DNA of 23,873 nt, from NCBI RefSeq assembly GCF_049276915.1, contig NZ_JBASXK010000153.1:1-23873 (forward strand). The letters run 5' to 3'. The position numbers and the translations under genes were made by a program. This document shows, in pieces, positions 1 to 8,351 of this stretch. This DNA is from Aestuariivita sp049276915 (GTDB taxonomy: Bacteria > Pseudomonadota > Alphaproteobacteria > Rhodobacterales > Rhodobacteraceae). Every line of letters starts with the position of its first letter. Position 1 is the first letter of the stretch. The notes under the pieces are model-generated. The model was not told where the DNA came from, did not search any database, and saw only the letters and a list, made by a program, of their open reading frames with translations.

Positions 1-102
1 GGCTCCGGCGGATTGCGCAATTGGCGTTCAAGCGGTTTAGAGTGCCTGCCGCTTTGGCGCAAGTAGCGGATGGGTTACGTCGTGGCGCAGCTTTTCCGCA
101 CA

Positions 103-130
103 TTGACGCCACCGGCCGCTAGGCTAGGCT
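103..130 (+). promoter_or_regulatory. Possible sigma-70-type promoter for the aminotransferase gene
   Basis: TTGACG (103-108) matches the -35 consensus in five of six positions. After a 16-nt spacer comes TAGGCT (125-130), which keeps the T1, A2 and T6 positions of a -10 box. It lies about 35 bases upstream of the ATG at 164. No other feature could be supported in positions 1-163; the reading frames open there are short and have no recognisable protein. This is an inference from pattern alone. Confidence 0.3.
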
Positions 131-163
131 TGGCGCACCATCAGTCAGGAAAGACTCCCCCCA

Positions 164-1372
164 ATGACATCCAGACCTCAGACCTCGGGCGGACGCGCCT
201 ATCTTGCCATTCCGGGTCCATCCGTGGCCCCCGAAGCGGTTTTGCAGGCCATGCATCGCCCCTCACCGAACATCTATGAAGGTGAGTTGATCGACATGAT
301 GCCCGCCCTTGTGTCTGATCTGAAATACGTGGCGCGCACCGATCATCAGGTTGCGATATACATCGGCAATGGCCATGCCGCCTGGGAGGCGGCCCTGGCC
401 AACACCATCGCTGAGGGCGAGACCGTGCTGGTTCCGGCGACCGGGCGGTTTGCCCATGGCTGGGCGGATATGGCCGACGGTCTGGGTGCCAGAACGCAGA
501 TCCTGGATTTCGGCAAACAGAGCCCCTGGAACATCGAGCGTATCGCCGATGCCTTGCGGGCAGATACCGGGCATCAGATCAAGGCGGTGCTGGCTGTGCA
601 TGTCGACACCTCGACCTCGATCCTCAATGACGTTCCCGCCTTGCGTGCTGTTCTGGATGATCTGGGCCACCCGGCGCTGCTGATGGCCGATTGCATCGCC
701 TCGCTGGGCTGTGACCGCTTCGAGATGGATGCATGGGGCGTGGATGTGATGGTCACCGGGTGCCAGAAAGGGCTGATGGTGCCGCCGGGCATGTCATTTG
801 TTTATTTCAACGATCGCGCACAGGCAGCGCGCGCGGGGATGAAGCGGGTCAGCCGCTATTGGGACTGGCAGCCGCGCGCTCATCCCGATCTGTTCTTTCA
901 GTATTTTGCCGGTACCGCGCCCACGCATCACCTCTATGGATTGCGCACCGCGCTCGACATGATCCGGGCCGAGGGGATCGAGAACATCTGGGCACGCCAT
1001 GACCGTCTTGCCCGTGCGATCTGGGCGGCCTGCGATGCCTGGTCCACCCAAGGCCCATTGCGGATGAATGTCAGCGATCCGGCCCATCGCTCGCGCGCTG
1101 TGACCTCGTTGCGACTGGATCCGCCTCAGGCCAGCGATCTGCGTCGATGGGTCGAGGGCCATCTTGGCCTGACGCTGGGTATCGGCCTGGGCATGGCCGA
1201 GCCGGGTGATCCGGCCTGGCATGGCTATCTGCGGTTTGGGCATATGGGCCATGTGAACGGCCAGATGATCATGGGGCTGCTTGGCGGGGTCGAGGCCGGT
1301 CTGATTGCACTGAACATCCCGCATGGCCAGGGTGCCCTTGAGGCCGCCGCCCATGCGATCGCGGTGACTTAG
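164..1372 (+). CDS. Class-V PLP-dependent aminotransferase, serine/alanine-glyoxylate type
   Basis: A 402-residue fold-type I PLP enzyme, close to the usual length of about 400. The start ATG at 164 follows a purine-rich TCAGGAAAG about 10 bases upstream. The N-terminal IPGPS motif (16-20), the Asp of ADCIAS (Asp176, expected to contact the PLP ring nitrogen), the Schiff-base Lys202 in GCQKGL, and the later FAGTAPTHHLYGL segment are typical of the serine-glyoxylate / alanine-glyoxylate / 2-aminoethylphosphonate-pyruvate aminotransferase branch. The closest overall feel is serine-glyoxylate aminotransferase, which in roseobacters feeds glyoxylate and hydroxypyruvate metabolism. The serine-cycle partners are not next door, so the amino donor cannot be fixed. 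The gene stands alone and converges on the small gene at 1382 with only 9 bases between them. Confidence 0.85.
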   Translation: MTSRPQTSGGRAYLAIPGPSVAPEAVLQAMHRPSPNIYEGELIDMMPALVSDLKYVARTDHQVAIYIGNGHAAWEAALANTIAEGETVLVPATGRFAHGWADMADGLGARTQILDFGKQSPWNIERIADALRADTGHQIKAVLAVHVDTSTSILNDVPALRAVLDDLGHPALLMADCIASLGCDRFEMDAWGVDVMVTGCQKGLMVPPGMSFVYFNDRAQAARAGMKRVSRYWDWQPRAHPDLFFQYFAGTAPTHHLYGLRTALDMIRAEGIENIWARHDRLARAIWAACDAWSTQGPLRMNVSDPAHRSRAVTSLRLDPPQASDLRRWVEGHLGLTLGIGLGMAEPGDPAWHGYLRFGHMGHVNGQMIMGLLGGVEAGLIALNIPHGQGALEAAAHAIAVT

Positions 1373-1381
1373 GCCGTTTCC

Positions 1382-1621
1382 TCAGGCCTGAGGATCGCGA
1401 TCCACGCTGCGATGGATGCGCAGCCAGCCGAATATCGGTGTTGTTCCACGCCGAACGGCAAGCCGTTCGATCATGTGATTTAGCGCGATGGCAATCAGCA
1501 TAACCGCCAGGAAGCCCCAGAGCAGCCAGATGGCGACAAAGACCCAGATAAGGTTGACGCCCAGCATGGTAAGCGCGGCATTGGTGAAATCCGGGGCGCG
1601 GCCTGGCTGTCTGTGATCCAT
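1382..1621 (-). CDS. Small single-pass membrane protein, function unknown
   Basis: A 79-residue protein I do not recognise. A strongly hydrophobic stretch runs from about residue 16 to 48 and is rich in Leu, Ile, Val and Trp. It is long enough for one extended or two short membrane helices. It is followed by a basic, Arg-rich tail (IERLAVRRGT and beyond), which by the positive-inside rule should face the cytoplasm. The ATG at 1621 has a good AGGAG ribosome site about 8 bases upstream, which supports real translation. It lies 71 bases downstream of the HisC-like gene on the same strand and may share its transcript. Confidence 0.65.
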   Translation of the reverse strand: MDHRQPGRAPDFTNAALTMLGVNLIWVFVAIWLLWGFLAVMLIAIALNHMIERLAVRRGTTPIFGWLRIHRSVDRDPQA

Positions 1622-1692
1622 CCTGCAATCTCCTGTCGAATCTGCGACAAGATAACGCGGCCATCATCAAAGTCAGGTAAATAACCCGCGAT

Positions 1693-2814
1693 TCAGCTGC
1701 CTTGGGCCGCCAGCGCCGCTTCTATGGCCAAGGGGAGTTGCGCGGCAAACGCGTCCAGATCCGCTTTTGATCCGCAACTGATGCGGATGCAGCGGTTTTG
1801 CGGAGCTGCAAAAGGCATCCGCACGAACAGCCCCCGCGCGACCAGCCCATCCAGCACCGCTTTGGCGAAGACACCGTCCTGACCACAGTCGATTGTCACG
1901 AAATTCGCAGCCGAAGGCAGCGGCAGCAGACTGTTCTCGAGGGCAATCGCCGTGATGCGGTCGCGCGCCGCGCTGATCTCGGCCTGAACATGGGCAAGCC
2001 AGTCGTCATCCTGCAACGCGGCCAACGCGCCTGCCTGTGCGGCCCGGTTCATGCCAAAGTGATTGCGGATCTTGTTGAAGGCATCGATCAGCTCGGGTGC
2101 CGCCAGCGCATAGCCGACCCGCGCACCCGCCAGGCCATAAACCTTGGAAAAGGTGCGCATCCGGATGACCCGGGGGTCGTCGGCGGCAACCGGGGCCGCG
2201 GTCCCTTCGGGTGCACATTCCACATAGGCTTCATCCAGAACCAGCAGACAGCCCGCCGGCAAGGCCTCAAGCGCTTCGACAATGGCGCGCCCGGTATGCC
2301 AGCTGCCCATCGGGTTGTCGGGATTTGCCAGATAGACCAGCTTGGCCCCGACTTCTGCGGCCTTGGCGAAGAGGGCCTTTGGATCTTCGTAATCGTCGCG
2401 ATAAGGGATCTTGTGCAGCACGCCGCCAAATCCGGCCACATGGTAATTGAACGTCGGATAGGCTCCGTCTGATGTGACCACCGCATCGCCCGGCTCGATC
2501 ACGAGGCGCACAAGATAGCCCAGAAGCCCGTCTATCCCTTCGCCTACCATCACATTGGCTGGCGAAACCCCATGTTTGGCCGCGAGCGCATGGCGCAGGT
2601 CATGGCTTTCGGGATCGCCGTATTGCCAGATCTCCGAAGCCGCCACGCGCATCGCTTCGATTGCCTTGGGCGAGGGGCCAAAGACGCTTTCATTGGCCCC
2701 GATACGCGCCACAAAGGGCGCGCCGCGTTGGCGCTCCTGGGTCTCGGGGCCGACAAAAGGCACCGTGGAAGGAAGCGTCTGGGCCAGGCGGGTATAGCGA
2801 ACATGATCTGTCAT
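1693..2814 (-). CDS. HisC-like PLP-dependent aminotransferase (histidinol-phosphate aminotransferase family)
   Basis: A 373-residue class I/II aminotransferase. Visible motifs are the YLANPDNPMG segment (161-170; an Asn of the NPxNP motif contacts PLP), Asp194 in LDEAY, the Schiff-base Lys224 in TFSKVYGLAG, and Arg232 in GARVGYA. The C-terminal CIRISCG carries the substrate-carboxylate Arg. The frame extends upstream to a TTG at 2850, but I start at ATG 2814, where homology plausibly begins (MTDHVRYTRLAQ). No clear ribosome site precedes either start. The family includes HisC and broader aromatic or alanine aminotransferases. No his genes are adjacent, so this may be a second, non-biosynthetic paralogue. 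It is divergent from the gene at 2910. Confidence 0.85.
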   Translation of the reverse strand: MTDHVRYTRLAQTLPSTVPFVGPETQERQRGAPFVARIGANESVFGPSPKAIEAMRVAASEIWQYGDPESHDLRHALAAKHGVSPANVMVGEGIDGLLGYLVRLVIEPGDAVVTSDGAYPTFNYHVAGFGGVLHKIPYRDDYEDPKALFAKAAEVGAKLVYLANPDNPMGSWHTGRAIVEALEALPAGCLLVLDEAYVECAPEGTAAPVAADDPRVIRMRTFSKVYGLAGARVGYALAAPELIDAFNKIRNHFGMNRAAQAGALAALQDDDWLAHVQAEISAARDRITAIALENSLLPLPSAANFVTIDCGQDGVFAKAVLDGLVARGLFVRMPFAAPQNRCIRISCGSKADLDAFAAQLPLAIEAALAAQGS

Positions 2815-2909
2815 GACGCGCAGATAAGCCAAAGCCGCGTCGCGCTGCAAGACTTGCCAGTTGGCGTTGGCTGATGCAGGGTCACCTTACTGCCTCAGGA
2901 GAATGCGAT

Positions 2910-3989
2910 ATGCGGATTGTATTGGGTCTTTTCGTACTTGGCGCGCTCTATCTGCTGTTCTGGCCCGTCCCGGTCGCGCCGGTGGCCTATGATCCGCCCG
3001 AGGCTCCCGGTTTTTCCGGGGTCTATGCGCAAAACGACGCCCTCGCGGGGGCCGAATTCATCGCGCTTCCGGATGGCGCACTGGGGCCCGAGGACCTTGC
3101 TGTCATGCCCGGGGCGATGGTCTATTCGGCCGCGCTGGACGGCAGGCTCTTTCGGATCGACGGTGCCGCCCCCGAGCTTGTCACCCGACTGGAGGGTCGT
3201 CCGCTGGGGCTGGATGCCGGGCCGGATGGGCGGCTTTACATCGCCGACAGCTTTCACGGCATCTACACCTGGGAGCCGGAACATGGTCGCCAGCCCCTCG
3301 CCACGCATATCGACGGCAAACCGATCATCTATGCCAACCAGCTCGATGTGGCGCGCGACGACACGGTCTACTTTTCCAACTCCAGCGACCGCTTTGACCC
3401 CGAACGGATGGGCGGCACCAAACCAACCTCGGTCATGACCATCTGGGAGCAGTCGGACTCGGGCTATGTCGCGCGCGTCTCCCCGGACGGTCAGGTCGAG
3501 AAAATCGCCGAAGGCTTCGTCTATACCAACGGTGTGGCGCTGTCGCCTGCCGAAGACTTCCTGCTGATCGCCGAAACCGGGCGGGCTCGGATCCATCGCC
3601 TCTGGCTGAGCGGCGCGCGGGCAGGGGAGCAGGAGATCCTGATCGACAACCTGCCTGGCTATCCCGACAATATCGAAGCCAGCGGAGACGGCACGTTCTG
3701 GATCGCCCTTGCCAGCCCCCGCGTTCCGGCCGAAGTTCTGATGCCCTATCCCTTTCTGCGCAAGGTGATCTGGCGGCTGGGCCCATGGGTGCGGCCTGCA
3801 CCGATCGAAGCCGGGCAGATCATCGAGATCGACATGCAGGGGCGGATTTTGCGCTATCTTCAGGATCCCGAGGGCCGGCTTGGCATCACCACGGGCGGGC
3901 GCATGGTGGGGGACGATTTCTATATCATGAGCCTCGATAGCCCGGGTTTCGGCCGCATGCCCGTCAGCGATCTGCCCGCGCGCAAGTAA
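2910..3989 (+). CDS. Membrane-anchored strictosidine synthase-like / SMP-30-gluconolactonase-like beta-propeller protein
   Basis: A 359-residue protein. The ATG at 2910 is chosen over an upstream in-frame ATG at 2874 because AGGAG lies 8 bases before it and because the N-terminus (MRIVLGLFVLGALYLLFWP) then forms a clean signal anchor. The remainder shows beta-propeller repeats of the strictosidine-synthase-like superfamily: DGRLYIADSFHGIY (107-120), YANQLDVARDDTVYFSNSSDRF (from 141), YTNGVALSPAEDFLLIAETG (from 205) and NIEASGDGTFWIALASPR (254-271). Family members include strictosidine synthase, paraoxonase-like lactonases and adipocyte plasma-membrane-associated protein. Bacterial members are mostly uncharacterised, and a calcium-dependent lactonase or esterase activity is an inference. 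A crotonase gene follows 65 bases downstream on the same strand. Confidence 0.8.
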   Translation: MRIVLGLFVLGALYLLFWPVPVAPVAYDPPEAPGFSGVYAQNDALAGAEFIALPDGALGPEDLAVMPGAMVYSAALDGRLFRIDGAAPELVTRLEGRPLGLDAGPDGRLYIADSFHGIYTWEPEHGRQPLATHIDGKPIIYANQLDVARDDTVYFSNSSDRFDPERMGGTKPTSVMTIWEQSDSGYVARVSPDGQVEKIAEGFVYTNGVALSPAEDFLLIAETGRARIHRLWLSGARAGEQEILIDNLPGYPDNIEASGDGTFWIALASPRVPAEVLMPYPFLRKVIWRLGPWVRPAPIEAGQIIEIDMQGRILRYLQDPEGRLGITTGGRMVGDDFYIMSLDSPGFGRMPVSDLPARK

Positions 3990-4054
3990 CCTCACGTCGC
4001 GCTGGTTTTTGCGCGATGAATGGGCTGAACTGCACCAAAGCTCAGGAGGATCAC

Positions 4055-4840
4055 ATGGCACGCGTTTCCGTCAGCTACGACAGCCACATTGCTCATGTCA
4101 CGCTTACACGTTCGGACAAGATGAACGCAGTCGATGATGACATGATCCACGCAATCATCGCCGCCGGTCAGGAGATTGCCGCGTCAGATGCGCGCGCAGT
4201 GGTTTTGTCCGGCGAAGGCAAAGGGTTCTGCGCCGGTCTTGATGTGATGAGCTTTGGCGCGATGGCTGGAGCGGACCCGCAAGAACTGATCATGCCGCGC
4301 AGCCACGGAGACACCAACCGCTGGCAGGAAGTCGCGCTGGTCTGGCGCCGCGTCCCGGTTCCGGTGATCGCCGCGCTGCATGGCGTCTGCTACGGCGCGG
4401 GGTTCCAACTGGCCCTCGGGGCCGATATCCGCATCGCCACACCCGACACCAAACTGTCGGTGATGGAGATGAAATGGGGGCTGATACCGGATATGGGCGG
4501 TATGGTCCTGTTGCCGCAACTGGCACGCTCGGACGTGATCCGCCAACTGACCTATACTGCACTGCCGATTTCGGCCGATCAGGCCCGGGACTGGGGGCTG
4601 GTCACATCATTGGCAGATGATGCGCATGCCGCGGCCCTTGAACTGGCCACGGAAATCGCCGGCAAAAGCCCATCAGCGATCCGCGCGGCCAAGCGGCTGA
4701 TCGCACTGGCCGAAAGCGGGGCCAGCCGCGAAGATGTTTTGCTGGCGGAAAGCCGCGAGCAGGCGGCGCTGGTAGGCAAGGCCGATCAGATGGAAATCAT
4801 CGCCGCCTCTATGCAAAAACGCGCGCCGGTGTTCAAATAG
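4055..4840 (+). CDS. Crotonase-superfamily protein (enoyl-CoA hydratase/isomerase family)
   Basis: A 261-residue crotonase-fold protein, the usual length. The ATG at 4055 has a strong AGGAGG site just upstream, so the upstream in-frame ATG at 4016 is unlikely. Oxyanion-hole elements are FCAGLD (58-63) and YGAGFQLA (113-120). The active site is not that of a standard hydratase. The position matching the first catalytic Glu (GGGCELA in rat mitochondrial hydratase) is Gln118. Glu138 corresponds to the second Glu, and Asp146 (GLIPDMGG) sits where dienoyl-CoA isomerase has its catalytic Asp. Isomerase or another crotonase chemistry is therefore as likely as hydration. This reading rests on hand alignment from memory. 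The gene ends inside a terminator hairpin. Confidence 0.85.
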   Translation: MARVSVSYDSHIAHVTLTRSDKMNAVDDDMIHAIIAAGQEIAASDARAVVLSGEGKGFCAGLDVMSFGAMAGADPQELIMPRSHGDTNRWQEVALVWRRVPVPVIAALHGVCYGAGFQLALGADIRIATPDTKLSVMEMKWGLIPDMGGMVLLPQLARSDVIRQLTYTALPISADQARDWGLVTSLADDAHAAALELATEIAGKSPSAIRAAKRLIALAESGASREDVLLAESREQAALVGKADQMEIIAASMQKRAPVFK

Positions 4841-4869
4841 ACGAGCTGTTCAAGTCAGCCCGTCTATTT
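4838..4869 (+). terminator. Terminator hairpin of the crotonase gene
   Basis: TAGACG (4838-4843) pairs with CGTCTA (4861-4866), and inside it GCTG (4845-4848) pairs with CAGC (4856-4859). One A-C mismatch separates the two stems and the loop is 7 nt. A short TTT follows. The stem begins on the crotonase stop codon itself. Its position between convergent genes supports a terminator role. Confidence 0.55.
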
Positions 4870-4872
4870 CCA

Positions 4873-4903
4873 AAGCACCATGAAGACCCGGTCCCGGGTG
4901 CTT
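4873..4903 (-). terminator. Terminator hairpin of valS
   Basis: Read on the minus strand just after the valS stop, AAGCACC (4903-4897) pairs with GGTGCTT (4879-4873). The stem continues into a short T run. The GC-rich loop contains a second possible pairing of CCGG units (ACCCGG 4886-4891 with CCGGGT 4894-4899). With the hairpin at 4838 it makes a back-to-back terminator pair. Confidence 0.5.
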
Positions 4904-7900
4904 ATGCCAGTTCGTTCAACCGTTCGATCGCGTCGCGGATCTTGGCCTCTTCCTCCTCGCGTGCGGCCAGATTGGCGCGGGTTTCCTCCACCACGTCATC
5001 CGGCGCGCTTTCGACGAATTTCGGATTGTTCAGCCGTCCGCGCAACCCGCCCAACTCCTTGTTCAGCTTGCCCAGCGTCTTTTCCAGCCGTGCCTTTTCT
5101 TCAGCGATATCAATGATATCGGCCAGCGGCAAACCAAACTCCGCCCCCTCGGCAGGAATGGTGATCGTGCCTTTCGGGAAGGCCTCGGTCGCAGCCAGGC
5201 TTTCGATCCGCGCCAGCCGCGTGATCAGAGGCGCGTTATTGTCCCAGGCCGCCTGTCCGCGCGCATCGATCTGGCGCACCAGCATCGGCACATAGGCACC
5301 GGCAGACACATGCATCTGCATGCGGGCCGAGCGAACGGCTTCAATCAGGCCAATCACCCAGTTCATCTCGTGATCCGCCTGCGCATCCACCGGGTCGGCA
5401 GGTCCGTAGACCGGCCAATCCCCATGCACCAGCATCTTCGAGCGCGTGCCCGACAGCGACCAAAGCTCTTCGGTGATGAAGGGCATGATCGGATGCAGCA
5501 GGATCAGACACTGATCCAGAACCCATTTCATCGTAACCTGCGTTTCGGCCTTGGCAGCGGCATCCTCGCCCTGCAGCAGGGGTTTTGAAAACTCTACATA
5601 CCAGTCGCAGACCTTGCCCCAGACAAAGGCATAAAGCGTGTTGGCCGCATCATTGAACCGGTACTGAGCCAGCGCATCATCCACATCCGCACGCGCCTTG
5701 GCTGTCTCTCCGATGATCCATTTGTTCAGCGTCTGCTGGGGATGGGGGATGCCATCAGCCTCAGCATCAAACACGTCATACATCTCGGCGAACCGGGCAA
5801 AGTTCCACAGCTTGGTGCCAAAATTCCGATATCCGGCAATGCGTTGCGTTGACAACTTGAGATCGCGCCCCATCGCCGCCATCGCCGTCAGCGTAAAGCG
5901 CACCGCATCCGCGCCATATTCGTCGATCAACTCAAGCGGATCCAGCACATTGCCCAAAGACTTGGACATCTTCTTGCCGCTCTCATCGCGCACCAAGGCA
6001 TGCACATAGACCGTGTCAAAGGGCTTCTGTCCGACCACGGCATATTGCATCATCATCATCCGGGCGACCCAGAAAAAGATGATGTCAAACCCGGTGACCA
6101 GAGTGCTGGTGGGAAAATATTTCCGATAGGCTTCAGTCTCTTCGGGCCAGCCCAGCGTTCCAATGGGCCAGAGGCCGGAGGAGAACCAGGTGTCCAGCAC
6201 ATCAGGGTCGCGCCACACCGGATAGATCAGTCGGGTGGGGTCCTGATGCACACCATATTCGGCCAGGCACTGCGCCAAAGCCTCGGCGGCGGCATGGCGA
6301 TTGGCCACTTCGATCACCCTGGCATGGTTCAGCGGCATCGGGAGCCCCGCCAGCACATCGTCGAACTGGCCAGCCACCCCGCCGAAATCAGCGCTGCAAT
6401 GAATGCGTTCTTCCCCGCTCAACAGCGTTTGCGTCGACAACAGGCGCATCATTTCGACAATATCCAGCGCCCTGTCGCCCTCATCATCGGCAAACCCGTG
6501 CGCTGCAAGGTCAAATCCGTACCAGACCGGAATCTGGTGCCCCCACCAGAGCTGGCGCGAGATACACCAGGGCTCGATATTCTCCAGCCAGTGGAAATAC
6601 ACCTTGGCATCGCGTTCGGGCAGAATGCGAGTCTCGCCCGTGCGCACCGCATCAATCGCAGGCCCGACGATCTGCGCGGTATCGACAAACCACTGATCCG
6701 TCAGCATCGGCTCGATCACCACCTTCGAGCGATCGCCAAAGGGCTGCATGATCGGCTTGTTTTCGACAAAGGGCACAAGTGCGCGCTGCCCGGCCGCATC
6801 CGAGGAGTCGTCATCTGCGGCGGGGTTGGGCACCATCACCGCCAGCCCTTCGGCGGTGATATCGGCCACAACGCGTTTGCGCGCCTCGAACCGGTCCAGC
6901 CCGCGATACTCCTCGGGGACCAGGTTGATCGCGTCAATCTCGGCTTCGGACAGAACCGCCCCTTCGATGATCGACTGAGCCTTTGCAGCTTCCTCGGCAT
7001 AGGGCAAACCGTCCGCGCGCATCTGCGCGCGGGTGTCCATCAGCCGATAGCACGGAATGTTCCCGCGCTTGGCCACGCCATAGTCATTGAAGTCATGCGC
7101 TCCGGTGATCTTGACCGCACCCGAGCCGAAATCGGGATCAGGATAGTCATCGGTGATGATCGGGATCAGGCGACGATGTTCTTTCGGTCCAACCGGAATT
7201 TCACAGAGTTTTCCGACAATTGACGCATAGCGCTCATCTGACGGATGAACTGCAACCGCCCCATCGCCCAACATGGTTTCGGGCCGCGTGGTCGCGATCG
7301 ATATATAGTCGCGCTCTTCCTCAAGCACGACAGCCCCTTCGGCATCCTTCTCAACATAGAGATAGGTCTCCCCGCCTGCGAGCGGGTATTTGAAATGCCA
7401 CATATGGCCGGGGGTTTCGATATTTTCGACTTCCAGATCGGAAATCGCGGTTTCGAAATGCGGATCCCAGTTGACCAGCCGCTTGCCGCGATAGATCAGG
7501 CCCTTGTCATACATATCCACAAAGACCTTGATGACGGCATCGTGGAAATTCGGGCCTTTGCCCTTTTCGGGATCGCCCGCGGCTCCGCCCATGGTAAAGG
7601 CCTCACGCGACCAGTCGCACGAGGCTCCAAGCCGCTTGAGTTGACCAATGATGGTCCCGCGGGATTTGACCTTTTGTTGCCAGACCCGGTCCACAAATGC
7701 CGCGCGCCCCATCTCGCTGCGGCTCGGCTCTTGATTGGCGGCCATCTCGCGCTCGGTGACCATCTGGGTTGCGATTCCGGCGTGATCCGTGCCCGGCTGC
7801 CAGAGCGTGTCGAACCCGCGCATGCGATGCCAACGGATCAGGATATCCTGCAATGTGTTGTTGAATGCATGGCCCATATGCAGGCTGCCCGTCACATTGG

Positions 7901-8039
7901 GCGGCGGGATCATGATCGAAAAGGTCTCATTGCGCGATGCATTTGCACCTGCCGCAAAAGCGCCTGTGTTTTCCCAGGCCACATAGAGGCGGTTTTCTGC
8001 CTCGGCGGCGTTGAAGGTTTTGTCCATCGTCATGGTCAT
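4902..8039 (-). CDS. valS: Valyl-tRNA synthetase
   Basis: A cytoplasmic class Ia synthetase that charges tRNA-Val. The HIGH signature is HMGH (54-57, in PPPNVTGSLHMGH) and the KMSKS loop is at 690-694 (SGKKMSKSLGN). The editing (CP1) domain has the IATTRPETMLGD motif (248-259), and WFSSGLWPIGTLGWPEET is at 618-635. The C-terminal about 70 residues form the charged coiled-coil arm (EEKARLEKTLGKLNKELGG). At 1045 residues it is roughly 90 longer than E. coli ValS. Much of the excess seems to lie at residues 508-605, between WYGFD and DPDVLDTWFSS. Three in-frame ATGs open the gene (8039, 8033, 8027); AAGGG upstream would suit 8039 or 8033. It is transcribed away from the structured region 8040-8351. 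Confidence 0.97.
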   Translation of the reverse strand: MTMTMDKTFNAAEAENRLYVAWENTGAFAAGANASRNETFSIMIPPPNVTGSLHMGHAFNNTLQDILIRWHRMRGFDTLWQPGTDHAGIATQMVTEREMAANQEPSRSEMGRAAFVDRVWQQKVKSRGTIIGQLKRLGASCDWSREAFTMGGAAGDPEKGKGPNFHDAVIKVFVDMYDKGLIYRGKRLVNWDPHFETAISDLEVENIETPGHMWHFKYPLAGGETYLYVEKDAEGAVVLEEERDYISIATTRPETMLGDGAVAVHPSDERYASIVGKLCEIPVGPKEHRRLIPIITDDYPDPDFGSGAVKITGAHDFNDYGVAKRGNIPCYRLMDTRAQMRADGLPYAEEAAKAQSIIEGAVLSEAEIDAINLVPEEYRGLDRFEARKRVVADITAEGLAVMVPNPAADDDSSDAAGQRALVPFVENKPIMQPFGDRSKVVIEPMLTDQWFVDTAQIVGPAIDAVRTGETRILPERDAKVYFHWLENIEPWCISRQLWWGHQIPVWYGFDLAAHGFADDEGDRALDIVEMMRLLSTQTLLSGEERIHCSADFGGVAGQFDDVLAGLPMPLNHARVIEVANRHAAAEALAQCLAEYGVHQDPTRLIYPVWRDPDVLDTWFSSGLWPIGTLGWPEETEAYRKYFPTSTLVTGFDIIFFWVARMMMMQYAVVGQKPFDTVYVHALVRDESGKKMSKSLGNVLDPLELIDEYGADAVRFTLTAMAAMGRDLKLSTQRIAGYRNFGTKLWNFARFAEMYDVFDAEADGIPHPQQTLNKWIIGETAKARADVDDALAQYRFNDAANTLYAFVWGKVCDWYVEFSKPLLQGEDAAAKAETQVTMKWVLDQCLILLHPIMPFITEELWSLSGTRSKMLVHGDWPVYGPADPVDAQADHEMNWVIGLIEAVRSARMQMHVSAGAYVPMLVRQIDARGQAAWDNNAPLITRLARIESLAATEAFPKGTITIPAEGAEFGLPLADIIDIAEEKARLEKTLGKLNKELGGLRGRLNNPKFVESAPDDVVEETRANLAAREEEEAKIRDAIERLNELA

Positions 8040-8147
8040 GATCCCTTGTGGCTTGGGCGTTCATCTAGCGAAGGATGCGCCAGAGGGGAAGGGTGCGAGC
8101 CGGGATTCTTGATCGGGCGGATGTTGCGTCGGTGTCGCCGTGGCTTT

Positions 8148-8341
8148 GGGGTATTTTCGACCAGAAAGAAGCCGGGTGAAAGCGCCCCGATCCCCGCCGG
8201 GCGCACCTGTGGCGCTGCTGCAGGGATCGGGGCCACCTCTTCCTGGTACGGTCATCGGCTCCCCAGCCTGTACCGCCCGAACAGGGTGACACGATTCTGG
8301 TTAAGAAAGCCTTGCGGTTTCTTTCTGGTCGAAAATACCCC
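8148..8341. repeat. 194-bp structured intergenic element with perfect 23-bp terminal inverted repeats
   Basis: This occupies most of the gene-free stretch 8040-8351. The left arm (8148-8170, beginning GGGGTATTTTCG) is the exact reverse complement of the right arm (8319-8341, ending CGAAAATACCCC). Inside are two further pairings: GCCCCGATCCC (8184-8194) with GGGATCGGGGC (8223-8233), and GGTAC (8245-8249) with GTACC (8270-8274), the latter enclosing GGCT/AGCC (8257-8260, 8265-8268) around a CCCC loop. The right arm starts 10 bases beyond the HD-gene stop, so the element may also end that transcript. I see no transposase and no obvious target duplication. It could be a MITE-like repeat, a structured RNA or a compound terminator. 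Nothing else was seen in 8040-8147. Confidence 0.75.
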
Positions 8342-8351
8342 TGCGTGCCGC

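Noticed and set aside
2895..4061. 388-codon open frame on the minus strand opposite the beta-propeller gene
   Set aside because: Same antisense-shadow reasoning. The sense gene has a ribosome site, signal anchor and propeller motifs.
6000..7223. 407-codon plus-strand open frame inside valS
   Set aside because: Antisense to the ValS catalytic core, including the region around the editing domain; no recognisable domain.
8036..8292. Several 64-75 codon minus-strand frames in the valS upstream region
   Set aside because: They overlap one another and the inverted repeat, which itself creates the shared GFFLVENTP-like string. No ribosome site or homology.
8148..8341. Reading the 8.1-kb element as a complete insertion sequence
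   Set aside because: Too short for a transposase, no ORF of that kind, and no target-site duplication could be seen. Only a MITE-like or RNA interpretation is kept.
8040..8351. A known riboswitch or T-box upstream of valS
   Set aside because: I could not match the conserved cores of cobalamin, TPP, SAM-II or T-box RNAs. The structure is dominated by inverted repeats instead.
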